This document shows positions 11,940 through 22,679 of a stretch of 64,000 nucleotides of DNA, in pieces; position 1 is the first letter of the stretch; every line of letters starts with the position of its first letter. The position numbers were made by a program, and so were the translations under genes. The notes beneath the pieces were generated by a model that worked only from the letters and a program-made list of their open reading frames with translations, searched no databases and was not told where the DNA came from. Source of the DNA: Pseudocercospora fijiensis CIRAD86. Taxonomy: Eukaryota; Ascomycota; Dothideomycetes; Mycosphaerellales; Mycosphaerellaceae. The stretch lies in NCBI RefSeq assembly GCF_000340215.1, contig NW_006921549.1, forward strand, positions 284,318 through 348,317, written 5' to 3'.

Positions 11940-13400
11940 TTATCGTATTAGCCTAGTAGGTAGCTAGTACTGTTATAGTTAAAGCACTTTAATCCGGTTA
12001 GGGGGTTGCTATAGCTATTACTACTATTATTAGTCGAGCGGTTAGTATTATAGGGATACGAGCCCCTTCTACGGCCCCTATCGCGGCCTCCTCTATATAG
12101 CCGCCGGCTACGGCCTCTTCTACGGTCGTTGTTACTATTCCTATTATTAGTATTATTGTTCTAGTAGGAACCTTAGTTTCCTCCGCGGCTACGGTTACTA
12201 CGGTTAGTACTAGCTAGTCGGATCCTCAATTCTAGTCGTTATTAGAGCTAGATAGCTCGTTTAGCTATTTCTACCTCGACTATAAATTGAATACGTATTA
12301 GGTTAGCCTATTTAAATATACGGCGACAGTCTAATTCGAGGATAAGCTCCTACCTAAGTTTTAGGCGTATCTTAGAGATCTATATAGAATTAGTCTTAGC
12401 CGGAAGGTCGTCTTTAAGAGTCTTTAAATAGGCCTCGAATAAGCCGCAGCGAGCCGATTAATTAGTCTTTTACTTAGCTCGAAGGTACTAGTCCTAAGTA
12501 TATTATTGCCTTAGTATAGGGTTTCTAAGGGTGTCTAGTATAATAGTTTTATAGGTTTGCTACTAAATAGCGGTCTTATTATCGAGGGAGTTAAAATAGT
12601 TATCCTAGGTGCGTTTTAGGTCGCTATTAATATACTATATAGCGTAGACAACTAATAAATAGTCGTCTAGAAGAGCCCTCGGTATATTTCGTTAGTTAAG
12701 CTTACAATTACGTATATAATCGTTGTATCGCCTACGACTAGAGCCGTTAAATATAGTGTAGTCCTTAAGCTTAGCATCCTTCTTCTTCTAAATAGATAGT
12801 AAGGAAGGTCCTACTATTAGTTTAGTAGCGGTTGTCGGGGCTTCCTAAAGGCGGCGAAGCTCGAGGAGGTTATCCTTTAGCTACTATTCTTAACGTAGGG
12901 TAGTAAGCCTGTTTTAAGTAGCTTCTTAAAGTCTCCCTACTAGTTAGGGGCTAAAGGCTAGTTAGCTATATCGTCGATTAACAATGTTATTAAGAATGTC
13001 GTTAGTAGGCAATTCTAGATTATTACCTAGAACTATAGGTTCTTTAGTAGGCCCTTTAGCAGGCACTTCGGTAGGCACTATACTACTAGTATTGTTATTG
13101 CTAGCGCTGCTAGTAGCGCCGCGGTTGTTATTACTTCGTAATAAGCCGGCTATTAGAATAAGGGATAGCACTAATAATATATTATAGCCTCTTATAGTAC
13201 GGATATAGCGGAATTAGTAGGTATCGGCCTAGTGCGATTAACTTAGTGTAATAGGCCGTATAGAAGGCCTTGCTTAATAATTAGTACGGTTGTTTTTTAG
13301 TAGAATAGTACGTATAGGTCCCGTTCTTCGGGCGTAATATAGTTAAATCGATAGTTTTCGTAGCTATACCGCTAAAAGCTTAAAATAAGGACTATCTAGC
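11940..13400 (-). pseudogene. Gypsy I gag with CCHC zinc knuckle
   Basis: The minus-strand frame from about 13400 to 11940 encodes the capsid-like protein. Near its end (11946-11985) the pattern CFNYNSTSYLLGQY has the spacing of a CX2CX4HX4C knuckle, with the second Cys, the His and the last Cys changed to Tyr as RIP predicts. Before it lies an Arg/Gln/Pro-rich basic stretch (12060-12200). The only ATG-initiated open segment (13171 down to 12962, 69 codons) lies in the N-terminal part of gag and ends at a RIP-type stop. Confidence 0.75.
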
Positions 13401-13430
13401 TACTACCCTTAAAGGGTAAATCGAATACTA

Positions 13431-13627
13431 TATAAGAAGGGTTATATTAGTAGGTAGATAGGGTAGTAGTAGGTATAGGTAGTATTCGATAGAGATCTAG
13501 GAGGAGAAGGAGGAAGGTAGGCTAGTTAGTCTAACGCTAAGCGCTAAGTCCTACCTAAGGTACTAAGACCCTAGCTTTACTCGGTCTAGTTATATACTAA
13601 TTACGTATAGCCTCTTTAGCCCTAACA
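13431..13627 (-). repeat. Gypsy I 5' LTR
   Basis: 197 bp, nearly identical to 6526-6722. It keeps the terminal CA that is TA in the other copy. A possible primer-binding site lies just inside (minus strand of about 13415-13430, TAGTATTCGATTTACC, where the TAG may once have been TGG). The tRNA cannot be named. Confidence 0.9.
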
Positions 13628-16600
13628 AATACCGCTAAGAGTATCGTACTAGCGAGGATCTGTCTCCTACGCCGACTATCGATTAAATAGTCGTAAGCAA
13701 ATTAGTAGCAATTATAGGCTAGATAACGAAGCTAGTAGCAGACTAAGTATAGTAGCGATCTACTCCTTCTAAGCTCTATATTTAGAGTACGCGCGCCTAC
13801 CGGTAATCTAGATTATCTACCTATTCGTAATACTCGGCGGTAGTTTATATACGGGATTTGCGACTAACTACGCGCAATTAGACGCAAGTACGATATACCG
13901 GAAGCAGACGGTAATATTACTATCTCTTCTATAAGTAGTATATCCTTCGTCGGTATAAGGTAAGCGCTACGAGTTCTACCTACTAGATAGGTTATAAGAG
14001 CTCGAGAATTGCTATATCTCTTATCGTATTATCCGTAACGATAATAACCTACCTCCTTACCGTTCTCGACCTAGATAGCGCGAGCGTACTCGAGCCGACT
14101 AATATAAGTAGGCCCTTACCGACTACTTCCTAATCGATAATCTAGTAGACCTACCTATTTATATTAGTACCGAGCTCGATAGTTAGAAGGCACTTACCGA
14201 TATTAACTACAATCTAGTAACTAATTTCTTTACTACCTTAGAAGATAAGAAGATAGAGATATACTAGAACGAAGAACTTTAAGAGGGATATAAAGAGTAG
14301 GAGTTTAATATATAATTAGATACTCGTAAAGGCTCTTTAACCCTACGTATTTATAAGAAGTGTCGTACTACTCGCGATTAGAACAAGCGCCCCGAAGAGC
14401 CTAGGCTTATATTAGTAGCTAACCTTATAGACCTAGGTAAATATCTAGTATACCTACTAAAGCTTATAATAGTCGAGGAGATCCTAATCGTACGTATCTA
14501 CGTATACGTTAAGATACGACTTATTAAGAGCGCCTAGTATCGATATAAGAACTACGTCGTTAACTTCCTTCGCGATACTAGCAAGCTTTAGTAGGAGCTC
14601 CTACTACTTCCTAAGTACTTAGAAACCGTACTTCTTCGTCTAGCCTAAGGTAACGAGACTACGTATCGAATCTTTAAGCGCGACTTCCGTATACGTTAAG
14701 CTATTATATATTAGTAGTTATTATATCTACGAGATAAGTATAAAGGATACGCTAGCGTACTTATCGACGAGAATCGCTTATCGAGCTTGCCGTAAGACGA
14801 CGATATAATAGACCGTATTAACGTTTAGTACTATACCGAAGACGAGTTACCGCCGCTATCTAAGGATATATCTACTCTATAACTATCTAAGGATACTACC
14901 GGTTAAGAGGAAGAAGACAACTTTACTAACTATCCGTTTAAGTCTATATTACCTTAAGGTCGTATACCTAAAGACTAACGCTAGTAATTGTAAGATATAG
15001 TTAATTAGTAGGAATAGTAGCGTTAAAACAAGAACGATAAACTTCGTATATAAGCCCCGTAGTACGATAGTCTAGGAGACCTACTATAGAACTACTTAAT
15101 ACTCCTGCTATTCGATCGCGTAGCTCTACCTAAATTTAACAAGTCTGTAGTATTACTATCCCTTGCCTTTCTAACGCTCTATCTAACGGGTATTACTAAC
15201 TTCGTTAAATACCGAGAACGCGGTATTTCCTATAACGACTATATCGAGTATATACTTAAATACTAAGATAGACGCTTCGCTTAGTACCTACGCTTCCGTT
15301 ACGTCGCCCTTAATATATCTATATAGAAGTAGAGTAATCGTATCGCTAACTTAGTAGTATAGTAGAACCCCGAGTATTAAGAGATATCGCTCGAGGATTT
15401 AAAGGCTATCCTAGTATCTTATAACGGCGATAATTTAAAGAAGCTACTATCTAATCTAATACGATACGCGGACAAGTTACGAGGTACCCGTATATACTAG
15501 ATTAGTAAGCGTAGGCAACTCGAGATCTATATTATAGCTCTTAGAACGCCTTATCTATTTCTAACCTTTAGCGCCGTAGACAACTAGTAGTAGTCTCTTT
15601 AAAAGTATATACCGACTATTCTATCCGGCGATAAGTACGAGCGCCGTAAGATTGTACGCGATAATGTCTACAATAATCCGGCTATCGTAGCCTACTACTA
15701 CTACCGTCGGTATACTATTCTTTAGCAGATAGTACTTAAGCCTAAATTTAGCATTGTCGATTATTAGTATTAGTTCGAATTCTAGGCTCGTAGTAGCTCT
15801 TATAATTACGGTATATACTAGTTATAGATAGACATTAAGCCCGAGATATAGTAAGCTTTGTTGCCGCTACCGAGATTAAGCACTAAAGCCGACCGCTAAG
15901 TACTTACAAACTTCTAGGGCCGTTATATAACTGCCTTTTAACTAGATCTAGATCGTACTAGTCTATAACTAGGAGAGCCTATAGTCTTGTCTATACGACC
16001 GGATAAAGTATATAATACGGTATATCTTCTTATACTAAACTTAAATCGACTTTAGCGCTATAAGTATAGTTACGAGTATTGTTAGCGGTAAAGGAAGGAT
16101 ACTAGCTAGCGTACTATCCTCGTAACCTATACGATAAAGCTCGTATTAGTAGAGACCTTAACCTACGTTACTATATATATTATAGACCTCGTAATAATAA
16201 GTAGATAAATAGCTATAACCGTATAGTCTCGATAGTATAGCTTACTAATACGGAATTTGCTCTATATACGTCGAAGGGTACTATTATCGATTACCTCGTA
16301 AAATACTATAGCAAGGTAGAGAAGCGTATTATCCCGTTACTAGATATTGCGAAGCAGCTTAGTCCTTATTTATAGAAGTCTAATCGGCCGATAGTGTCCT
16401 TCTTTACTAAGATAATAAACAAGCTTATCGGAGAGAGAGATATTTCTATATAGGAAGCATACTACTAGGTACTAGGCTTGCCTCTTACCTAAGGATTACG
16501 CTAGGTATAGAGCTTCGACTATCGCTTGCCTTATTAGTAAGCTAAGGTAAAGCGTTATAATAAGTAAGCTAGTAAGATCGTTATATAGGGCAAGTCGCCG

Positions 16601-17600
16601 TTACTTAAGTATATAGATTAGCTTAGTATCTCTATAGAGAATTTTGCTAATTTAGACCTTCTTAGTCGGCCTAACCTAACTCTCTTCGAGTTCTTAACCC
16701 GATAGGACTTCGGAACATTTAAGCTACGGCTACGTACGAAGGCTCGTCTTATTAACTACTTCTCTAAGTACTACGGTAACTCCGAGGAAGATAATAGTAC
16801 GAAGACTTCTATTATACTAAGGTCGCTCTATATTATCAATTTAATAGTTAATAACTAGCTCTTCCTTATACCTTTCGCGATTACTAGGGCGAGGAGTTCT
16901 ATATATAGTAGGAGGCTTATAGATAGTATAAAGGCTATTATATATATCCCTTCGACTACTTTATAGTTAACCTACCTATACCGACTAAGGACCTCTTTAA
17001 AGAGGAATAGTACGACCTAGAAGAAGAAGAGCCTAAGGGTAAGCTTCTTACGCGGGCTATTCCTAATCGTAATCCTATAGAAAAAGAGGAAGATCTCGAG
17101 AATCTTAGTAATCGCTAAATAGATAAGGACTACGATTAGATACCTTACGTCGGCCGCTTCGGTCTTAGGTACGTAGCTACTACTTGTATTAAAGACCGCC
17201 GCCTCGGTAATCGCTACGTAGTAGGAGAGTTCCTTAACGAAGAGACCTTCTAGCGTAATATTAAGGCTAATAGGCAAGCTTAGTAGACTCGTTAGCCTAA
17301 ACAACTCCTACGCGATAGTAATTTAACGAAGAGATACGCTTTTAGATTGCTATAATAGAAGAAGAGACACGCTTTTAGATTACTATAGTAAGTAAGCGAC
17401 TTAGTAAAAGCAAGAGTAGTATACGGGAATAGCTAGTAAAGAGGAAGAGCTTAACGAAGAGATACGCTTTTAGATTACTATAATAGAAGAATAGGCTCGT
17501 TAATAGGCCTTCGATAATAGACTACGTCGCAATTAGAGGAAGACTTAGAAATAGCGTAGATATAGGGTAATAACGATAATAAGGGCTTTAAGTAATATAT
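13628..17600 (+). pseudogene. Helitron Rep/helicase gene, main part, helicase truncated
   Basis: The frame resumes after Gypsy I. Around 14380-14760 it matches the Helitron N-terminal region (VVNFLRD, LLPKYLETVLLR, then an RDFR-R--I pattern). 15060-15820 is the Helitron-like N domain (RRFAQYLRFRY, RTPYLFLTFSAVD). The HUH metal site at 15789-15824 reads YNYGIY where HxH is expected. At 16282-16326 the relaxase tyrosine region DYLVKYYSKVEKR is readable. KIINKLIGERD and a LGLPL-like block follow (16410-16500). The Pif1-type helicase should follow but only its possible start (about 17520-17600) is visible. A frame change near 13860 separates the first part. The intact protein would start rolling-circle transposition. 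Confidence 0.88.
17323..17490 (+). repeat. Threefold repeat in the Helitron C-terminal region
   Basis: The phrase TTAACGAAGAGATACGCTTT, continuing into TAGATTRCTATAATAGAAGA, occurs at 17323-17362 and 17451-17490, with a partial third copy at about 17359-17387. In the Helitron frame it encodes a repeated RYAFRLLQQ-like motif, so it may be a real repeat of the protein. Confidence 0.7.
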
Positions 17601-17766
17601 TACGTACGAAAGACAATGCGATCGTAATACGATCGCTACTTATATAAATATAATAGCTACGAGCGCGCTATAGATTCTAATCTAACTTATTCTCGAGCTC
17701 TATATATCGCTCCGCTCGATTAGGATAAGTACTATAGGGCTTAAACGATACTTTGTAGATAAAACA

Positions 17767-17942
17767 TCGTTATTATACTCGTTTTAGATATACTAAGCGA
17801 ATCTTATTAGGGCTAAACGTCTACTAGAATAAGCGTACTTTAAAGGATACGTAACTTATAGATTAGATATCGTTATAGTACTCGTTTTAGGTATACTAAG
17901 CGAGTCCTATCTAGGCTAAATGTCTACTAGGATAAGCGTACT
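17767..17942. repeat. Diverged direct repeat, period 103 bp
   Basis: A segment of about 73 bp beginning TCGTTATTATACTCGTTTTA at 17767 recurs at 17870 (TCGTTATAGTACTCGTTTTA). Both end AAGCGTACT. Differences are mostly transitions. It lies just past the point where the Helitron helicase should continue. Confidence 0.75.
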
Positions 17943-18950
17943 ATAAATATACGCAAGTTTCTAGAGTATAGCGCCCTAGCCTTCTTTCGTCCGTTACGAG
18001 CCTTTATAAAGTGCTCGATATACGAGTATATAGCGTAGGTAGTATAGTTATTTTAGACTAATCTCTCGTAGTAAAGAAGGGTACTATAAAGCTAGCTAGT
18101 AGGTTCTTCGTAATCGCGTCTATATAGGCTATAAATAATCTACTAGCCTAGTCCTCGTCGCGGAAGTACGGCTATATAATAGAGTTGAATCTAACTTCGA
18201 TCTTTTTATTAGAGTAGCCTAACGGCCTAGTTTCTAGGCCGGGAATGAATTAACGGATAGCTAAGCTACCTAGCCGGTACCTAATATATAATACCTAATA
18301 CTAGGCGGTTAGATAAAGAATTAGAAGTTAGTCGCGGGCTAGTCGTTAGGCTAGTAGTAGACGTACTAAAATGCGACTAACCGCGAGGAAATCGGCTAAA
18401 ACTATACGTCTAACGTAAGTGCGTCTAAGACGCGGCCGTAACGGGTAATAATTCTACGCGTAGAAGCTCTAATAAGCTTTCTCTCCTAGGTTATATCGCC
18501 GTATTCTAGAAAATTAAACTACATAACGTCGTCGGTTAATTCCTCGAGACGCTCTAGTTTATATTATACTAAGACTAGGTAGTTATATATTCGAGTTACG
18601 GTCGCGATTATATTCGCCGCGATTTTAAGGGCCTTCGTAATTTAGCTAATTATTATCGCGATTTAGGTAAATGCTATTACTATCGAGTTATCGCTATCGT
18701 CGAGCTTAGTCCCGCGGCCGAGCCGGTTCTTTTAGCGACTTATACTAGTCGGCCTAAGGCAAGATCTAGCCGAAAGTTACCGCGTTAGGGTTACCGCGTT
18801 AGGGATATTACTCTTATCTAACTTATATAATCGTAGCGTCTACTAAGCTATTATCGTATCGATATACTTCGTTAAGGACGTGCTTATATATACTATTATA
18901 GTGTCTAGTAGTATAGAATATTATAAATATCTATTAGTATAATAGCAAGT
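17943..18950 (-). other. Unassigned region with a possible minus-strand relic
   Basis: The minus strand between about 18780 and 18180 can be read as a frame with few stops other than RIP-type TAG/TAA (legible piece ELERLEELTDDVM near 18540). I do not recognise it. GTTACCGCGTTAGG is repeated in tandem at 18777-18803. No other feature is visible. Confidence 0.25.
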
Positions 18951-18959
18951 AGCGTAGAG

Positions 18960-19620
18960 GCGTTATATTATATCCTCCGATAGGATACCTATCGAAGAAG
19001 AAGACGGATACTAGGTAGGCGTATATCTCGTTTAAAAGAAGGCTTACGTTAGTAGAGTATATTATACTAATTAGTATCTTAATATTCGTAACAAAGTATA
19101 CGCGTATAGTAGGCTAAAAGACCTAGCGATATTATTAGAAAGGCTTACTTATAGGATCTTAGAAGTGCTATAACGTACTTGTAAATTTATACCTACCTCG
19201 CTAAGAAAGCTAGATATACTACGATCTTTACTTAACGAGAAAGCAAAATCTCCTCCTTACGTAAGATATCTCGTAGGCTATATAAGGCGCCTTCTACGAT
19301 TCTAATAGTAGAGAATATACTACGAAGGCCTACTAGCTTCGAGATCTCTAGAATAGTTTTACGCTATAGCTATAGAATATTACTATCTTAACTACGTCTA
19401 CCTACTCTAATAGTACCTCGTATACGTCTACGAAGCGAGCGAAATTAACGCCGAAGATATAGACGATATATATAATAAGGAAGAGAATACTAGATATCGG
19501 TCGAAAGGTTATAAGACGTTAACTCGTACTATCGTAAGGTTACGCTTAGATCGTATACTTTTATAGGAACGTCGGTATCGATATATAGTAGTAGATTAGG
19601 ACGCTAGCGTAGGGATAGTA
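18960..19620 (+). pseudogene. Unidentified coding relic
   Basis: A plus-strand frame is readable with stops at positions explained by CAG/CAA/TGG decay. Pieces include a SRSLEQFYAIAIEYYYL-like helix near 19340 and an acidic stretch ASEINAEDIDDIYNKEEN near 19440. The family is unknown to me. It sits inside the inverted-repeat-flanked region downstream of the Helitron gene and could be cargo or a separate insertion. Confidence 0.3.
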
Positions 19621-19655
19621 TAGTATAGTATAGTAAAGTATAGTATAGTATAGTT
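19614..19655. repeat. (TAGTA)n microsatellite
   Basis: About eight units of TAGTA with one AAGTA variant. The motif consists of RIP end-products (TA), so an ancestral CAGTA or TGGTA repeat is possible. Confidence 0.85.
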
Positions 19656-20441
19656 CGAGGTACTAGCTAGCTAGAGCCCTTTATCGTTTAGGAAATTTAT
19701 AGTTAGAGAAGATACTATAGAGCGGAGCGCTTCTCCTTTAGAACTAGCGCGCGCTAGTACTAAGTAGAAGGTATATCTAGCTAAGGAGGCATCTTCTTAA
19801 TAGGATCTCCCGTACGCTAAGGAGCGATATTAATATTATTACTAGTAGATAATAGTAGGGTTTAGAATACTAGAACTAAGCGACGACGTAGGAGCTAGAG
19901 ACGACCGGATAGTAATTAGCGTTCGTACGGGAGTAGGTATCGATACTGCTTTTATAGGCTAACTACGCTTAGTTAGCGTAGGCTAAGAAGTAGTATTATC
20001 TAGCTTACGCTTCTTCGAGGAAGAAGCCTTAGCCTTACGAGTACGGCACTTATTATATATCTATAGTATATTTATCGGATACTTAAAAAGCACGCGATAG
20101 GCTTACGCTTACTATAGTTTAGATTAGTATAGACCTAAGTATCCCCGTCGTAGTTGCTACTAACTTCGCTTATATTATTGTTCTCTTCTTCTTCTTTAGG
20201 ATTAGGGCAGTCGGTAGGTAAATTCTTCTTCGGCGGTCTACTAGGTAGATTACCTCCTAGTGCTCTAGCCGCTCTATATATATATATACGGTATATATAT
20301 ATATCGAGGTTCCGTAGTAAGATAGGAAGAGAAGTAGAAGTCGTAGAGGAGGTTTATAATAGAATTTACGAGTACGGACCTTTGTCTCTATTTATAATAT
20401 ATATATTAACTACTATCTCTACTAACCTCCCTTTGTAAGCG

Positions 20442-20700
20442 CTAGCGCTTAGAGGGATAGGGATTGTCGTTCCTCCTAAACCCCCTCCCTTACCGTACGG
20501 AATACTCCTCTTATACCGATAGTAGTACTTAGAGAGAGAGGGGATAGTCGTTCCTCCTAAACCTCTCGTAGCCTTACCGCCTTAGTATCTACGTCCTTAT
20601 ACCGATATTAGCGCTTAGGGTAGGGGGGAATAGTCGTCGTAGGCTCGTCCTAAAACCCCTATATCTATCGCCTAAAGTGCTTATTTTTGCTAATCTTAGC
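20442..20700. repeat. Array of AGCGCTTAG units, right partner of the inverted repeat
   Basis: Related units start near 20442, 20525, 20608 and 20694, a period of about 83-86 bp. Each begins with (T)AGCGCTTAG or a variant and most continue into GGGGATAGTCGTTCCTCC. Units 20442-20490 and 20608-20640 are reverse complements of 5121-5171 and 5061-5093. The left partner has two units, so the array is longer here. The AT-rich open frame just before it (20154-20438) has no homology or motif and is not called. Confidence 0.7.
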
Positions 20701-20709
20701 GCTTAGAGT

Positions 20710-20766
20710 AGAGCGCCCTATAGAGGGCAGGTACTATATAGTACTATTGCCCTTCTAGAGCGCTCT
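20710..20766. repeat. Long hairpin next to the inverted-repeat array
   Basis: AGAGCGCCCTATAGAGGGCA (20710-20729, continuing to GTAC) pairs imperfectly with GTACTATTGCCCTTCTAGAG (20741-20760, continuing to CGCTCT), leaving TATATA as the loop. Helitron 3' ends carry a hairpin, but usually a shorter one, so the link to the Helitron is only a suggestion. Confidence 0.6.
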
Positions 20767-22670
20767 TTCTACCTATCTTCTAATCCTATACGTACTTCTA
20801 TAGTCGAGAACGAAGGCCGATATCGGCTCTCGTAGGTACTTTATCGATAGCCTAAGTACTTATCTTACTTATACTAAATTAACCGTATCGTATATCTCTA
20901 ATCTTAATCCCGTCGTACCCTCGGATTATCTACGACTATATAGAAGTTAATATATCGAGTACTATTAGATCTTAAATTATAGACTATAAGTATTCTTTAG
21001 ATACTATTACTTAGACCTAGTTTCCCTAGGTTCTAATATTTTTACTTATCGTTAGTATCGATATATCTTAAATAAAACCCGTAGGTCGGGGATACCGGTT
21101 CTACTTATCGTTAGTATCGATATATCTTATATAAGACCCGTAAGTCGGAGATACTAAGACGCCTTCGAAATTCGTCCTAATCTTAGCTACGAAGTAGTTT
21201 CGTATAAAGAATAATAAAGATTCTTACCCTAAGGGCGGTCGTATATCTACGCGTCGTATATATAAGAGCGTCGAGGGCTTAGAGTAGTTCTCGTAGTTCG
21301 GTCGAAGGTCGCGTTTATAACTAAGAGTAGAGACGGTAGTAAATAGGACGGCGTTTCTAGTAGCTATAGTAGTAATTACGTATATAGGTATAGCGTAGCT
21401 ACTACACACAAAAGGCGTAGCGTATAACTTCTTATAGACTAGATTAGCGCCGAAGTAACATTTTCTCTAGATAAAACCGATACGGACCTTACTTGACTTT
21501 ATTTTCTTACGAGGGGTATTACGTAACGACTTGCTAGCGAAAAATACGGCGGTAGCAAGAATCCGCTATATTTATTAATATAAGATATATAGGAGAACTT
21601 ACCTACTAAACTCGAGTAGACGGTAGCTAGCTACAAAATAATAAAAAGATAAGCCCTAGTAGTAGAGATCTTCTATCTAGTAGCACTACCTCGTTCTAGT
21701 ACTATTATAATAGACTGTCTCTAATTAGCCGCTTTATACGTAACTCTTAGCAAAGCTAATACTCTAGTAGAGTAGGATTTTGCCTTCGGCGGTCTTAGTA
21801 GGGTCTAAACGGAGATAGGTAATAGAATTAGCTTTTAAAATCCCTCCGAACTAGCGGTCTACTACTAAGTTAAGCCTAGGGGCTTTATCGTTAAATAATT
21901 CTATTGCAATTATATTTACCCTCTTATTTAATTACTATTACCTTTTCTAAATACTTGCTTTTACTAAACTATAGCCTAGAACTATAGATTAGAATACTAA
22001 TATTAGTAGATACGAGTACCTAACTCGAACTAATAACCCGGTTCTTGATACGTTAAGGTCTCTTCCCTATTTTACTTAGTATCCGATTTTGCTTAGTATC
22101 TTAAGCTTCTCGACAACTTGCTAGGACTTTACTAGGCGGGACCTACTAATTAATAACCTATTGCTTAGTATTAGCCTATTAGCTAACATCCGGTTAACTA
22201 ATAGCCGATTGCGAATCCCTAGGATAGAGATAGCCTATCTCCTATTAGACCCTTACGCGTAGGTAAGTAACATTATCCGTTTACTTATAAACGCCTTATA
22301 TAGCAAGGGTCTAAATACAAACTATTAGATTTAGATAACTAACTTAGCGCATAACGCGAAATATAGAATTGTTAGAAGTATATATTATAGCGCGTATAAT
22401 TGCGAGTTTAACGCTATAAAAATAAAGTAAATACGACGTTGCGGCGTTAAGACATTATTAATCTCCTAAGGCGGGTTTGCTATAGCTAGCCAGCTTTAGC
22501 TATAGGTTAGTAGATAGTAGCATATACCTATATTACGATACTAATATTTTAAGAAGAAAATACTTAGAGGTTATAGAGTATACGATTCTAAGTAGATTCT
22601 TTACTAGGTATAATACTATATAATATTGTCTTAATACTTTCGTAAGTAAGTAGTAGAAGCTAGTATCGAT
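20767..22670. other. Region without a recognisable gene
   Basis: Both strands are saturated with stops and I find no family motif. The only structure is a direct repeat of 59-bp period: TACTTATCGTTAGTATCGAT at 21043 and 21102, each followed by ATATCTTA and a CCCGTA-GTCGG-GATAC block. Open segments here are short and unsupported. Confidence 0.5.
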
Positions 22671-22679
22671 TAGGCGATA

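Larger units (their letters stand above)
6526..13627 (-). mobile_element. Gypsy I: complete chromodomain Ty3/gypsy retrotransposon (dead)
   Basis: A 7.1-kb LTR element bounded by 197-bp LTRs (6526-6722 and 13431-13627) and an AATAC duplication. On the minus strand the order is gag with a CCHC knuckle, reverse transcriptase, RNase H, integrase and chromodomain, which is the order of chromoviruses. A purine-rich tract (minus strand of 6723-6737, reading AGAAGGGAAGCG) sits next to the 3' LTR. RIP stops occur throughout, so it cannot move. It is inserted in the Helitron Rep gene. In the bases compared, the LTRs differ at three sites, all transitions, one being CA versus TA at the LTR end. Confidence 0.93.

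Noticed and set aside
12984..13187. Plus-strand open frame of 67 codons
   Set aside because: It is antisense to the Gypsy I gag region, consists largely of Leu and low-complexity sequence, and has no independent support.
17017..17304. Minus-strand open frame of 95 codons
   Set aside because: It lies opposite the well-supported Helitron Rep frame. It is open only because RIP on the plus strand makes few stops on this strand.
20154..20438. Plus-strand open frame of 94 codons
   Set aside because: It includes a (TA)n-derived Tyr-Ile stretch and low-complexity Leu/Ser. No motif is seen and it abuts a repeat array. It is most likely an accident of composition.
5041..20700. Ordinary terminal inverted repeats of a cut-and-paste transposon
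   Set aside because: The arrays have unequal unit numbers, no target duplication was found and the enclosed gene is a rolling-circle Rep. The pairing is reported only as an observation.
21224..21409. Minus-strand open frame of 61 codons
   Set aside because: It is short, has no recognisable domain, no longer conserved frame and no context.
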